Shown: piece by piece, positions 7,045-14,911 of the stretch
How positions within the stretch are numbered: the stretch's first letter is position 1
How the letters are laid out: the number at the start of each line of letters is the position of its first letter
From: Chloroflexota bacterium
Lineage (GTDB): Bacteria; Chloroflexota; Anaerolineae; 4572-78; J111
NCBI GenBank assembly: GCA_016860845.1
Contig: BOKF01000033.1
Coordinates: 1-64,000, forward strand
Direction of reading: 5' to 3'
DNA length: 64,000 nucleotides
Made by a program: the position numbers and the translations under genes
The notes under the pieces: model-generated
The model's database searches: none
Seen by the model: only the letters and a program-made list of their open reading frames with translations
What the model was told of the DNA's origin: nothing

Positions 7045-7302
7045 TCACCTGCTCCGCTTATGCCCGGCCTCATAGCCGGCCATCCAGATCGTCTCGATGT
7101 AAGCCATAACAACCTCGGCTCGCTCGGTGGGATCCATTTTTTCCAAGCAAACCACTTCATTGGTGAAGAAAGCAGCCGCGGCGACATTAGCCTTATCTTC
7201 AGGAGTCATGATGATCTCGCGCATCTCCTCGGGGTAGCGGTCCAGCAGGCCAAAGAGTCTCTCTTTCATATTGGCAAAAGCTTCTTTTGGCATCATTTTC
7301 AT
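7045..7302 (-). CDS. Hypothetical 85-aa protein
   Basis: No recognised family. The start ATG at 7302 is preceded by GGAAAG at suitable spacing. The protein is helical and Met/Glu-rich (Met-Lys-Met-Met-Pro-Lys-Glu-Ala-Phe), has one Cys (Val-Val-Cys-Leu-Glu-Lys) and no membrane segment. It lies convergent to the aldolase gene and is not obviously part of the BMC set. Confidence 0.55.
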   Translation of the reverse strand: MKMMPKEAFANMKERLFGLLDRYPEEMREIIMTPEDKANVAAAAFFTNEVVCLEKMDPTERAEVVMAYIETIWMAGYEAGHKRSR

Positions 7303-7446
7303 TTTTTCTTTCCAAGTTTATTTCAGTTGAGATAGAGGGACACACAAAAGTGTAGTTCAAATTGCTGCCAGATAATAGTGATAAATCTCGTCACTTCTTA
7401 GTGACATTTGTCATTGCGCAATTTACCCCAACTGGCCCAGCCGAGT

Positions 7447-7475
7447 TTGCCCAAAATTCATCCTGGTGGTATATT
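7447..7475 (+). promoter_or_regulatory. Promoter of tRNA-Glu
   Basis: TTGCCC (7447-7452), a 17-nt spacer and TATATT (7470-7475) form a good housekeeping-type promoter. Transcription would start near 7482, about 18 nt before the tRNA. Confidence 0.65.
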
Positions 7476-7499
7476 ACCCGCCGTTGTTTTGAGAATCCC

Positions 7500-7572
7500 G
7501 CCCTCGTCGTCTAGAGGACCAGGACACAGCCCTTTCAAGGCTGCGACACGGGTTCGAATCCCGTCGAGGGCA
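7500..7572 (+). tRNA. tRNA-Glu (TTC)
   Basis: A 73-nt cloverleaf. Acceptor arms GCCCTCG (7500-7506) and CGAGGGC (7565-7571) pair perfectly, with discriminator A7572. The anticodon stem CAGCC/GGCTG encloses loop CTTTCAA with anticodon TTC at 7534-7536. The T arm holds ACGGG-TTCGAAT-CCCGT. The 3' CCA is not encoded. Confidence 0.97.
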
Positions 7573-7720
7573 CAGATTATGTCAAGCCATCCACAAACAA
7601 AAGCCTTACCCAGAATTGGGCACTGCATATAGAAATGATACTGCTGGCGAACCTCTCAAGTAAACATTAAACCGGAGAATGAACATGGCCGCCTCGATGC
7701 TCGGGGCTTGGCTATCTGGC

Positions 7721-8791
7721 TCAGCCATTAACCCCCTCTTCTGTCAAGGGCAGCCGCAGTGATTTGAGCTCGCGGAAACTGACCAATCGGCTCTGGTCTT
7801 CATCCCACAAGCTTAAAAAAATGGTCTTGAAACTCGACCACAAGGTCAAAACCACTACCTGTTGGAACAAAGGATTTTCTTCGTGACACTTTTCTAAAAG
7901 ATAATTGGGAATCCGAGGGCTGAGATGGTGGATATGGTGAAAGCCGATATTGCCGGTGAACCATTGTAACACCCTGGGGAGTTTGTAGTATGAACTGCCC
8001 CGCAGGGCGGCCAGGGTATAATCCCACTCTCCTTCTTTGGCCCAATAAGTGTCCTCAAACTGGTGCTGCACAAAAAACAACCAGGCTCCTAGGGTAGCCG
8101 CCAAAAGTGTAATGGGTAATTGAACCAGTAAAAAGGCCTTAAAGCCGATGGTTAAACTCAGTCCGGTGATCGCTACGGCCAGGGCCAGGTTAGTCCACCC
8201 CACACTGGCTCGCTCTCTTTTCCAGGATTTGGAATCGGGATGGGGAAAGCGATACAAGACCAAAAAGAGCAGGGCAGGCGCCAACCCAAATAGGATCAGA
8301 GGGTGACGATAGAAGCGATATTTGAGCCGCCCCCATTTAGACTGCTGTAAATATTCTTTGACGGTCATGGTGTAAATGTCGCCGACGCCGCGATGTTCCA
8401 GGTTGCCGGCTGAGGCGTGGTGAATGGCATGACTCTTGCGCCAGTAATAGTAGGGGGTTAAGGTCAGTAAGCCGCAGACAGAGCCGAGATAATCATTGGC
8501 TTGTCTGGATTTGAAAAAAGAGCCATGCCCGCAGTCATGTTGAATGATGAAGATTCGCACCAGCAAACCGGCGGTAGGCAACGCCAGGGCCAGGGTCAGC
8601 CAGTAACTGTAATCCAAGCTGAGAACCATGAAGTACCATAACAGAAAAAAGGGAATGAAGGTGTTGACCGCTTGCCCGATACTGTGCCAGGGGTTTGAGG
8701 TTTGGTATTTGCCTATTAAAGCCGTCCAGGTTGTTTTGTCCGGTTTAGTGGAACGATCAAGATACAGCTCTTTTTTCGAAAATGTCGTCAT
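7721..8791 (-). CDS. Membrane fatty acid desaturase
   Basis: Integral-membrane di-iron enzyme that introduces double bonds into acyl chains, probably of the delta-12/omega type. All three histidine boxes are present: His-Asp-Cys-Gly-His at 85-89, His-Ala-Ile-His-His at 121-125 and His-His-Ile-His-His at 285-289. Hydrophobic segments flank them (about 45-80, 165-182, 202-240). AAGGAG precedes the ATG at 8791. The 356-residue length is normal. It stands at the edge of a region rich in stress genes and would fit a membrane-fluidity role in cold. It needs oxygen, so the cell meets oxygen at least sometimes. Confidence 0.92.
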   Translation of the reverse strand: MTTFSKKELYLDRSTKPDKTTWTALIGKYQTSNPWHSIGQAVNTFIPFFLLWYFMVLSLDYSYWLTLALALPTAGLLVRIFIIQHDCGHGSFFKSRQANDYLGSVCGLLTLTPYYYWRKSHAIHHASAGNLEHRGVGDIYTMTVKEYLQQSKWGRLKYRFYRHPLILFGLAPALLFLVLYRFPHPDSKSWKRERASVGWTNLALAVAITGLSLTIGFKAFLLVQLPITLLAATLGAWLFFVQHQFEDTYWAKEGEWDYTLAALRGSSYYKLPRVLQWFTGNIGFHHIHHLSPRIPNYLLEKCHEENPLFQQVVVLTLWSSFKTIFLSLWDEDQSRLVSFRELKSLRLPLTEEGVNG

Positions 8792-8833
8792 TGTTCTCCT
8801 TATAGGGGTTAGATCTGTTTGATTTACTTTTGT

Positions 8834-9151
8834 CTAAATGTTACGAGGGTTGTCCGGCTGGGTTGAGTTCAATTCAGCTTTCCGGTTTGAGAAAAACTGG
8901 AGCGCGCTGGCCCGGCTCATCGGAGCCTTGTGCTCGCTGCTCTGATTCCACTGCTCCATATAGCCAATCAAATCGAGCCAGACAGTGAGCGTCGTTGCGT
9001 CTGTTGCCAAGATAGCGGCCTGGTAGCCCACTTGACTGGCTTGTTGCTCTGTTTCGGCTGAAGCATAGTCGAAAGCCAGTTCAATCAGCCTTAAATCATT
9101 GCCCCGCATTATGTCACCGCTCCCAATCCTGTTTTTAACCTCAGCCGCCAT
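8834..9151 (-). CDS. Hypothetical 105-aa protein, paralogue of 16882-17199
   Basis: No recognised family. It shares most of its length with the protein at 16882-17199, including the stretches Met-Arg-Gly-Asn-Asp-Leu-Arg-Leu-Ile-Glu-Leu-Ala-Phe-Asp-Tyr and Glu-His-Lys-Ala-Pro-Met-Ser-Arg-Ala-Ser-Ala-Leu-Gln-Phe-Phe-Ser. It appears all-helical and cytoplasmic. The ATG directly follows the TAA of the upstream gene (TAAATG), so translation is likely coupled. Confidence 0.7.
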   Translation of the reverse strand: MAAEVKNRIGSGDIMRGNDLRLIELAFDYASAETEQQASQVGYQAAILATDATTLTVWLDLIGYMEQWNQSSEHKAPMSRASALQFFSNRKAELNSTQPDNPRNI

Positions 9152-9562
9152 TTACGATTTGCTTTGGTACAAACGGGTCAGAAGGAGGGATGAAGGGTCG
9201 TCTCCCTGTTGTTTATGTTGAAGCGCGAGCGCGTAGCAGTCGAGACACATGATCCCCTCTTTCGACATCGCCGCGTCATTTTCTTCTACCCAGCGTTGAC
9301 ACTGAAGACATTGATACTGGCGCAGTTGGGCTTTCAGACGCACTTCTTTGCCCTCGTTGCTTCGCCTGCGCACAACTTGGGTCTCGTCAGAGAAGTAGCA
9401 GGGCTGTCCTTGACGGGGGTCGCCATAGCTGGCGTTTACCCAGCCGAATTCCGGCTCCTCCCTCAATGTTTCTTTGATCATGAGCGCCGTTGATCCGGGC
9501 AGCCTGAATTTCTCGCCGATGACCAATCGTCCAAATTTTGTAAGATTCATTTGAGGCATCAT
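9152..9562 (-). CDS. Hypothetical 136-aa protein with zinc-ribbon-like C-terminus
   Basis: No recognised family. The N-terminal half (Phe-Arg-Leu-Pro-Gly-Ser-Thr-Ala-Leu-Met-Ile-Lys) looks like a small beta domain. The C-terminal half carries Cys-Leu-Gln-Cys and, 19 residues on, Cys-Leu-Asp-Cys, typical of a zinc ribbon. It lies between the 20-residue-repeat protein and the 105-aa protein in a tight minus-strand run. Confidence 0.6.
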   Translation of the reverse strand: MMPQMNLTKFGRLVIGEKFRLPGSTALMIKETLREEPEFGWVNASYGDPRQGQPCYFSDETQVVRRRSNEGKEVRLKAQLRQYQCLQCQRWVEENDAAMSKEGIMCLDCYALALQHKQQGDDPSSLLLTRLYQSKS

Positions 9563-9569
9563 TTCATCG

Positions 9570-9932
9570 CTATAAAAGCAGCAGCAGTGCTGCCCCGCCG
9601 CTTAAAAGAAGAGGAATAACTTGGACTGTATCTTCTAGCTCAACCGAACCCATCAAGTCAGTCATGCCTTGATAGACTTTGTAGCGTCTGCCTTCTCGGC
9701 GCAGATGACCCACCAAGTAAGTCCAGCCTCGATAGACATTGTAAATCTCACCCTCTGGCTTGATCCGGCCAACCGATTGAACCCCAGCCCGGTACACGGT
9801 GTAATAACCGCCTTCTTGCTCTACTCGACCCACGAAGTCAGCCCAGCCCCGGTAAATATTGTAATAGCCGCCTTCTTGCTCGACATGGCCGACAAACTCA
9901 TCTAAACGGTTGTAGACTTTACAACTTGCCAC
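9570..9932 (-). CDS. Five-repeat beta protein with C-terminal hydrophobic tail
   Basis: The protein is built from five consecutive 20-residue units of the pattern Val-Tyr-Arg-Gly-x4-Val-Gly-x-Val-x-x-Glu-Gly-x-Tyr-Tyr, then a leucine-rich hydrophobic tail (Leu-Leu-Leu-Ser-Gly-Gly-Ala-Ala-Leu-Leu-Leu). Each unit predicts two short beta strands, so a small rotationally symmetric beta fold is likely. The tail could anchor it in the membrane. The start is GTG with GAAAGG upstream. The repeat resembles so-called beta-flower proteins, but I cannot confirm this from sequence alone. It sits in a run with CarD and pentapeptide-repeat genes. Confidence 0.65.
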   Translation of the reverse strand: MASCKVYNRLDEFVGHVEQEGGYYNIYRGWADFVGRVEQEGGYYTVYRAGVQSVGRIKPEGEIYNVYRGWTYLVGHLRREGRRYKVYQGMTDLMGSVELEDTVQVIPLLLSGGAALLLLL

Positions 9933-10004
9933 TTTTGCCTTTCAGAACTTTTTACATCTTCGAAGCCTCACCAACAATATTAGAGGATGAGGCGGCAGGG
10001 GAGA

Positions 10005-10685
10005 TCAATCTTCACGAATCGCGCCCGTTCGGGTAGGGTCAAAGTTGGCCGGCCAGACGGTGGCCTGGTTATACCGGGCTGCACTCAGATTAGCCCCGCT
10101 GAGGTTGGCCTCCTTAAGTATGGCCTGTTTGAGATTAGCTTGCCGCAGGTCTGCGCCGCTAAGATCCACCCGGCTAAGATCAGCTCTGCTCAGATTCGTC
10201 TCTCTCAGGTTGGCCTGTCTGAGATTCGCCCTGCTGAGATCGGCCCGGCTCAGGTCGGCCTGACCGAGATCGGCCTGGCCCAGGTTGGCCTGGCTCAGGC
10301 TAGTCTGGCTCAAGTTGGCCCGGCTCAGATTGGCCTGGATAAGTTTGGCCTTGCTAACATTTGCTCCGACCAGGTTGGCCTCACTCAGATTGGCCATGAA
10401 AAGATTCGCCCCACTGAGGTTGGCCTGGCTCAGGTTGGCCTCCTGAAGGTTGGCCCCAATGAGGTCCACCCCACGCAGATCCATTCTGCTCAGGTCCGCC
10501 CGCAGAAGTTCCGCCCCGCTGAGCTTGGCCCGGCGGAGTTCCCCTCCGCTGATCTTTGTTCCGCCCAATTTTGCCCGGAGCAGTTCTGTCTCGGTGAGGT
10601 TTGTTCCAAAAAGTTCCGGCTTTTCGCCCCTGACCCGGGCCGAGGCGATGATTTGGATGACTTGTTCTCGGGTAAGTTTGCTCAT
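10005..10685 (-). CDS. Pentapeptide-repeat protein
   Basis: After about 45 N-terminal residues (Thr-Arg-Glu-Gln-Val-Ile-Gln-Ile-Ile) the rest is some 30 tandem Ala-(Asn/Asp)-Leu-x-x pentapeptides, the signature of a right-handed quadrilateral beta helix. There is no signal peptide, so it is cytoplasmic. Such proteins can mimic DNA or act as scaffolds; no specific role can be assigned. The repeat gives the DNA an obvious 15-nt period. It lies 16 nt downstream of carD on the same strand. Confidence 0.88.
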   Translation of the reverse strand: MSKLTREQVIQIIASARVRGEKPELFGTNLTETELLRAKLGGTKISGGELRRAKLSGAELLRADLSRMDLRGVDLIGANLQEANLSQANLSGANLFMANLSEANLVGANVSKAKLIQANLSRANLSQTSLSQANLGQADLGQADLSRADLSRANLRQANLRETNLSRADLSRVDLSGADLRQANLKQAILKEANLSGANLSAARYNQATVWPANFDPTRTGAIRED

Positions 10686-10701
10686 ATTGGCCTATTTCTA
10701 C

Positions 10702-11187
10702 TTATCGAGCTGCCAAGAGCAAGGAGTCAATTTCTCTAATTGCCTCGGTGGTAGATACGCCCGCCGCCGTCGCCCATTCTTGATAGAGGCTCTGCCGGCT
10801 TTTTTGCAGAAGTGCGGTATCTGCCTGGCCTAAGGGTTTGCGCCAGCCCCAGGCGGTTAGATCTCGCACCACTTCGCAGATTATCTGGAAGGAGCCTTGT
10901 TTCAAGCGGCTGACCAGTTCCAGATGGCGGCGGTGGTGGTTTTTTTCCAGGGGCGCTGGCGCGCTTTTTAACAAGGCACGGTAGTGATCAAGATCGCTCT
11001 TACCTGTTACCAGCCGAAGCCCACTCACCTCGTGAGCCTCGACCGGTATCCAGATGCTGTGTTTTGAAAGCGCAATTTTGTAGTATAGGCGCGCCCCTGG
11101 CTCGGAAAAGTTTTTTTCCTCAATCTCTTTAATGTGGCCAATCCCGTGGGCGGGGAGAACAATCCTATCGCCAATTTTGAATTGCAT
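10702..11187 (-). CDS. CarD/CdnL family RNA polymerase-binding regulator
   Basis: 161 residues. The N-terminal Tudor-like RNA polymerase interaction domain starts Phe-Lys-Ile-Gly-Asp-Arg-Ile-Val-Leu-Pro-Ala-His-Gly-Ile-Gly-His-Ile and is followed by the helical DNA-binding region with Ser-Arg-Leu-Lys-Gln-Gly and Glu-Val-Val-Arg-Asp-Leu. In other bacteria CarD stabilises open promoter complexes and responds to stress. It lies just downstream of the RRM gene and upstream of the pentapeptide gene. Confidence 0.88.
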   Translation of the reverse strand: MQFKIGDRIVLPAHGIGHIKEIEEKNFSEPGARLYYKIALSKHSIWIPVEAHEVSGLRLVTGKSDLDHYRALLKSAPAPLEKNHHRRHLELVSRLKQGSFQIICEVVRDLTAWGWRKPLGQADTALLQKSRQSLYQEWATAAGVSTTEAIREIDSLLLAAR

Positions 11188-11211
11188 GAGACGCTCCTTG
11201 ACTCTGCTCTG

Positions 11212-11532
11212 TTACCGGCGGCGGCTGCCGCCACGGTTCCCAAAGCCACTGCTGCGATTTCCAAAGCCACTGCTACTGCGCTCTTCCCGAGGTTTAGCCA
11301 TATTCACCTTCAACTCCCGGTCCTCCAGGTTGTAGCCGTTGAGCATACTGATCGCCTTTTGCGCCTCGGCCTGGCTGTTCATTTCGACAAAGGCAAAGCC
11401 TTTGGAGTTGCCGGTATCCCGATCTTTAATCAACGCCACCGATGCCACCTGGCCTGCTTTCGCAAACAAGGTGCGCAGATCGTCCTCAGTGGTCTGGTAC
11501 GACAAGTTTCCAACATAAAGTTTTACTTCCAT
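11212..11532 (-). CDS. RRM-domain RNA-binding protein with Gly/Arg-rich tail
   Basis: One RNA recognition motif with RNP2 (Leu-Tyr-Val-Gly-Asn-Leu) and RNP1 (Lys-Gly-Phe-Ala-Phe-Val-Glu-Met), then a Gly/Ser/Arg tail (Gly-Phe-Gly-Asn-Arg repeats). Proteins of this type in cyanobacteria and other bacteria are cold-induced RNA chaperones. The ATG at 11532 is chosen because AAGGAG precedes it; an upstream extension is not family-like. The sequence just ahead of the start can form GGCTC-GCT-GAGCC. Confidence 0.92.
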   Translation of the reverse strand: MEVKLYVGNLSYQTTEDDLRTLFAKAGQVASVALIKDRDTGNSKGFAFVEMNSQAEAQKAISMLNGYNLEDRELKVNMAKPREERSSSGFGNRSSGFGNRGGSRRR

Positions 11533-11690
11533 AATTCTGGGTCTCCTTGAGACTGGCTCAGCGAGCCGGTAATAAAAATACTGACATCCCATTTTGGGTG
11601 CTCAGTCTAACCAAAAACGATGGCGTTCTTTATAGAAAAGATCGTGTCGTCATAGGGTTCATGATGGGGTGTGGTGCTGGCGCGGCTGGT

Positions 11691-12101
11691 CTAATTAGTC
11701 CGGTCAGAACCCGCACCCTGTTTAAGTAGCTCAAACAATTTTGGGATTTGGTCAAACTCCGTTGACTTATCCAGAAAAAAATCAGCCCCGGCCTGCAAGC
11801 ATTTTTGCCGATACCCCGGATACGGATAGTTGGTCAAGATAATGACCATGGGCGCTGCCTCGTCCTGTTTGATGTTTTGTAGAACATCAATCCCGCTGCC
11901 GTCTGGCAGCCGCATGTCCAGGATCACCACGTCCGGCTGGAGGGTCCGAATACCCCTAATCGCCTCAGCCACATTCTCCGCCTGGCCCACAATTTCGACC
12001 CCGGCCAACTCGTCGAGCAGCGTCACCAAATGTTCCCGCACGATGAGTGAGTCATCGGCGATAAATACTTTGATCTCGGAATTCGGACGTAAAAATATCA
12101 T
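11691..12101 (-). CDS. Stand-alone receiver-domain response regulator A
   Basis: A single CheY-like receiver with no output domain. It has the acidic pair in Ile-Ala-Asp-Asp-Ser, phosphoacceptor Asp in Val-Ile-Leu-Asp-Met-Arg-Leu-Pro-Asp-Gly-Ser, and Lys in Leu-Asp-Lys-Ser-Thr-Glu-Phe. It is a close paralogue of the receiver at 16432. The ATG at 12101 lies about 10 nt after the start expected from the GGGTAT-type promoter at 12116-12207, while the GTG at 12113 would lie at or before it. Signal output is probably through protein contacts. Confidence 0.87.
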   Translation of the reverse strand: MIFLRPNSEIKVFIADDSLIVREHLVTLLDELAGVEIVGQAENVAEAIRGIRTLQPDVVILDMRLPDGSGIDVLQNIKQDEAAPMVIILTNYPYPGYRQKCLQAGADFFLDKSTEFDQIPKLFELLKQGAGSDRTN

Positions 12102-12115
12102 AGACCTAACCACCA

Positions 12116-12207
12116 GGATACCCGATTAATCGTCTAAAAACTATCGGCGAAATGCTGATATTTATGTAGGCGATGCGCTTACTTCTTTGTCAGTATTTGC
12201 CCTACAA
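12116..12207 (-). promoter_or_regulatory. Conserved 92-nt promoter element A (sigma-B-like)
   Basis: Read on the minus strand it starts TTGTAGGGCAAATAC and ends GGGTATCC. The promoter core is GTTTTT (12141-12136), 12 nt, GGGTAT (12123-12118), the pattern of general-stress sigma-B promoters. It aligns without gaps over 92 nt with elements at 13227-13318 and 16333-16424. It drives receiver A. Confidence 0.75.
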
Positions 12208-12226
12208 TACCTGGAATGAAAGACCG

Positions 12227-12499
12227 TCAGTGTAGTAAGCTTGCCCACCGGCGGACGAGATGAAGAACCACCAGCAAGATGACAGCGCCTCCCGCCGGGA
12301 CCAGCATGGCCGGAAGGCTGAAGTTATCCTGGTTGGTCACGCTGAACCCGAAATAAGGGGTCAAGACACTCCCGGCTACGCACGCACCCAAGATGCCTAC
12401 AATGATATTGAGCAGGACACCTTCTCTCTGTCCCATCAGCGAACTGCCCACCCAACCGACGACAGCTCCATAGAGGAGCCACATAACGAAGTTTACCAA
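12227..12499 (-). CDS. GlsB/YeaQ/YmgE family membrane protein
   Basis: A 90-residue inner-membrane protein with three hydrophobic helices. It has the family frame Gly-Ala-Val-Val-Gly-Trp-Val-Gly-Ser near the start, Asn-Ile-Ile-Val-Gly-Ile-Leu-Gly-Ala in the middle and Gly-Gly-Ala-Val-Ile-Leu-Leu in the last helix. The family is often stress-induced. The start is TTG at 12499 with GGAG upstream. It follows the ABM-like gene and may be read from element B. Confidence 0.85.
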   Translation of the reverse strand: MVNFVMWLLYGAVVGWVGSSLMGQREGVLLNIIVGILGACVAGSVLTPYFGFSVTNQDNFSLPAMLVPAGGAVILLVVLHLVRRWASLLH

Positions 12500-12611
12500 A
12501 TTATTTTCTCCGGGGTGAATGGTTAAGATTATGGATCATCAGCGTTAGTTAGATGACTTGCTTGATACCTCTCCTAACCTTGGCTTACGGCCTGGATGAT
12601 ACCATCTGAAT

Positions 12612-12983
12612 CTACTCAATTCGCCGCTCCGAACGGGGGTGGGCGCTGAAGAATTCCGGGGGACGAACGCCATTGTTGAGTTGGGCTAACACCTCACGCC
12701 AGACATGGATTCGCACCTCTCCCTGGACGATGGAGGGCTTCCCCAATAGCGCAGCTAAATGCTTTTGCACATAACTGGCCGCCAGGCGAACAGCCTCCTC
12801 CGCCCCGGCTTTATCCTCAAAGACGCTCATGGAGACGCCTGCTCCCTCGCCCGTGTCTAGCCAGTAATAGGCCACAAAGCCGGGCGCTTTCTGGATGAAG
12901 TGGACCAAGCCCGCCTGGATGGACCGATTAATTTCTTCACTCGCGTTCGGATCGAAGTGATACCGCTGGGTTACTGCATACAT
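12612..12983 (-). CDS. ABM-like (dimeric alpha+beta barrel) small protein
   Basis: About 123 residues with the fold pattern of antibiotic-biosynthesis-monooxygenase-like ferredoxin barrels: a first strand, a helix with Ser-Ile-Gln-Ala-Gly-Leu-Val, then Gly-Phe-Val-Ala-Tyr-Tyr-Trp and Gly-Val-Ser-Met-Ser-Val-Phe-Glu-Asp. Some relatives degrade haem or oxidise small molecules; no catalytic residue is decisive here. The ATG at 12983 lies 6 nt after GGAG. The open frame at 13002-13193 ends 18 nt upstream. Confidence 0.65.
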   Translation of the reverse strand: MYAVTQRYHFDPNASEEINRSIQAGLVHFIQKAPGFVAYYWLDTGEGAGVSMSVFEDKAGAEEAVRLAASYVQKHLAALLGKPSIVQGEVRIHVWREVLAQLNNGVRPPEFFSAHPRSERRIE

Positions 12984-13001
12984 CATTGTCTCCAAATTTG
13001 T

Positions 13002-13193
13002 TCACCCTTGAGCAGCCACATGCCGCCTGCTGATCTCAGTCTTGTAAAGCTGGAAAGTGACGGTGTTCTCAGAGTTAAAAATCCGCACGGTTACGTAGAC
13101 CTGCTTTTTGGTCACCCGGGCTTGATCCCACCGTTGTCCGAAACTTACTCTTTGCTTGACCTGTTCCCTTGTACTCCTCCTTGAGTCAATATG
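13002..13193 (-). pseudogene. Coding-like open frame without a normal start codon
   Basis: The minus strand has a frame open for 64 codons, from just after a TAA (13196-13194) to TGA at 13004-13002. Its translation looks protein-like: Gln-Val-Tyr-Val-Thr-Val-Arg-Ile-Phe-Asn-Ser-Glu-Asn-Thr-Val is a good beta pattern. There is no ATG, GTG or TTG in its first 26 codons. A strong AGGAGG sits at its 5' end. Either it uses a rare start (ATT at 13190), has decayed, or only the 37-residue part from GTG at 13115 is made. No family is recognised. Confidence 0.35.
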
Positions 13194-13226
13194 TTATACC
13201 AGAAACCTATTTAAGCTATATGCTAA

Positions 13227-13318
13227 GGATACCCGATCCGGGTTCTGAAAAGTATCAGTGGAACTCTGATTTTTGTGTAGGGGTTAGACTAATTCGCTTG
13301 TAGGTATTTGCCCTACAA
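13227..13318 (-). promoter_or_regulatory. Conserved 92-nt promoter element B (sigma-B-like)
   Basis: The minus strand reads TTGTAGGGCAAATACC at the far end, and CTTTTC (13252-13247), 12 nt, GGGTAT (13234-13229) at the near end. It matches elements A and C along its whole length. Downstream lie the start-less open frame, the ABM-like gene and glsB, which may form one stress operon. Confidence 0.7.
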
Positions 13319-13363
13319 GGAAGCGTGAGGTGAAAGCCACAGGAGTGTTGAGGAGTAGGGGAT

Positions 13364-13996
13364 TTACTCGATTAGCCGATTATCAATGGCATAACGCATC
13401 AACTCGGCGTTAGTTTTCAAATTCAACTTTTCCAGGAGGCGGGTGCGGTAGGTGCTGACCGTCTTCGCACTCAGGGATAGGACCTCGGCAATTTCCATCA
13501 ACGTTTTGCCACTGGCCATGAGCTGCATTACCTGAAACTCGCGGTCGGATAAGGTTGCGTGCCGGGGCTGGTCAGAAGTCGCGTCCAGCCCAAAGGCCAG
13601 GCTTTCGGCCAGGCCCGGACTGACGTATCTTCCCCCACTGACCACTTTGCGAATGGCCCGGACCAGTTCGTTCGGCGCGTTTTCTTTGGTGACATACCCC
13701 GCCGCGCCAGCTTTCAGGACACGCACCGCGAGTTGTTCTTCGGCATGGATGCTGAGTACCAGCACCGGCAGGTTGGGCTGTTCATATTTCAGTTCCTTGA
13801 GGATATCGAAGCCGCTGCGGCCAGGCATGGTGATATCCAGCACCAGCACATCCCAGCCCCCGACCCGCGCCTGGTCCAGGGCTTCCTGGCCGTTGACGGC
13901 TTCGCCGGCAACCACCATATCGGCGGTTGCCGACAAGATCTGCCGCAAACCCTGCCGCACAATCGGGTGATCGTCGGCGATGAGGACTTTGATCAT
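13364..13996 (-). CDS. NarL/LuxR-type response regulator
   Basis: The receiver (residues 1-120) has Asp8-Asp9, phosphoacceptor Asp54 and Lys in Val-Thr-Lys-Glu-Asn. A LuxR/NarL helix-turn-helix follows near 145-205 (Leu-Ser-Asp-Arg-Glu-Phe-Gln-Val-Met and Ser-Ala-Lys-Thr-Val-Ser-Thr-Tyr-Arg). It overlaps the end of the kinase gene by 4 nt (ATGA), so the two form a two-component pair. Target genes are unknown; the upstream palindromic parts of the 92-nt elements are candidates. Confidence 0.93.
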   Translation of the reverse strand: MIKVLIADDHPIVRQGLRQILSATADMVVAGEAVNGQEALDQARVGGWDVLVLDITMPGRSGFDILKELKYEQPNLPVLVLSIHAEEQLAVRVLKAGAAGYVTKENAPNELVRAIRKVVSGGRYVSPGLAESLAFGLDATSDQPRHATLSDREFQVMQLMASGKTLMEIAEVLSLSAKTVSTYRTRLLEKLNLKTNAELMRYAIDNRLIE

Positions 13997-14847
13997 TGGA
14001 TGCCTCCGAGAGAGGCCCCCCCCAGCGGCAGCCGGACAGTCACCGTTGTTCCCTGGCCCGGAGCCCCATGGAAGTGAACCTCACCCGCCCGCAGTCGGGC
14101 CCGCTCCTGCATCCCCAGCAGTCCAATGGATCTTGGGCTTTCAATCTCGCTGGCCGTCATACCTCGGCCGTTATCCACCACCTGAAGCGTCAGAAATGCG
14201 CTGGTCTCATCCAGCGTCACCTCAACCTGGGTCGCCTCGGCGTGCCGGACCACGTTGGTCAGAATCTCTTGAAAGATGCGGAAGACGACCGTAGAGCCGT
14301 CATCGTCCAAAGTCATCTCTTCCGGGCTGCTGATGAGCTTGCTCTTAATCCCGGTGCGGGTTTGAAATTCCTGGAGCTGCCATTCAATCGTCGCCACCAG
14401 ACCCAGGTCCAGAATGCCCGGGCGCAGCTCGGTCGAAATGCGGCGCACCATTTGGACGGTGGTATCAATCAAGTCTGACATCGCCTGCGTTTTGGCCAAC
14501 AGAGCCGGCTGCTGCGGGTCCAAATGGCCTTGCAGCCAGGCCACATCCATTTTCAGGCCGGTTAAGGTCTGGCCCAGTTCATCATGGATGGCCCGGGAGA
14601 TGCGGGTGCGCTCCTCCTCCCGGACAGACTGCAGGCGGGCGGACAGCTCGCGCAGTTGTTCGGTTGAACGGCGAAACTCATCTTCCGTGCGCTGGTGTTC
14701 CGCACTTTCGCTGGCCAGGTTGGCCTTGGCCGTCAGGAGTTGAGCGGTGACCTGGGTGAGGCTCGCTTCCAGTTCGGCAATGAGCTGTTGGGAGGCGTGG
14801 GATTGGCGGGCCAAGCTGTTCTGTTCGGTCGAGGGCAAGAGTTCCAT
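13993..14847 (-). CDS. Soluble NarL-type sensor histidine kinase
   Basis: 284 residues without a membrane helix. Residues 10-75 are a coiled coil. A HisKA_3 dimerisation domain carries His88 in Ala-Ile-His-Asp-Glu-Leu-Gly-Gln. The HATPase domain has Asp-Asn-Gly-Arg-Gly-Met and Gly-Leu-Leu-Gly-Met. With no sensor domain, it probably takes input from partner proteins or from the coiled coil. It is co-transcribed with the NarL-type regulator and is divergent from the DEAD-box helicase gene. Confidence 0.9.
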   Translation of the reverse strand: MELLPSTEQNSLARQSHASQQLIAELEASLTQVTAQLLTAKANLASESAEHQRTEDEFRRSTEQLRELSARLQSVREEERTRISRAIHDELGQTLTGLKMDVAWLQGHLDPQQPALLAKTQAMSDLIDTTVQMVRRISTELRPGILDLGLVATIEWQLQEFQTRTGIKSKLISSPEEMTLDDDGSTVVFRIFQEILTNVVRHAEATQVEVTLDETSAFLTLQVVDNGRGMTASEIESPRSIGLLGMQERARLRAGEVHFHGAPGQGTTVTVRLPLGGASLGGIQ

Positions 14848-14911
14848 ACGGTAATTATAGCCCGAAGTAGTTTAAAAAGACATAAATCCCTTATAAGTCC
14901 AGTACCAATTT

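Noticed and set aside
10005..10685. Possible CRISPR or tandem repeat array
   Set aside because: The 15-nt period is coding repetition of a pentapeptide protein; there are no spacers.
9987..10739. 250-codon plus-strand frame opposite the pentapeptide-repeat gene
   Set aside because: It shows a repeat only because the pentapeptide DNA repeats every 15 nt; the minus frame has the true Ala-Asn-Leu pattern.
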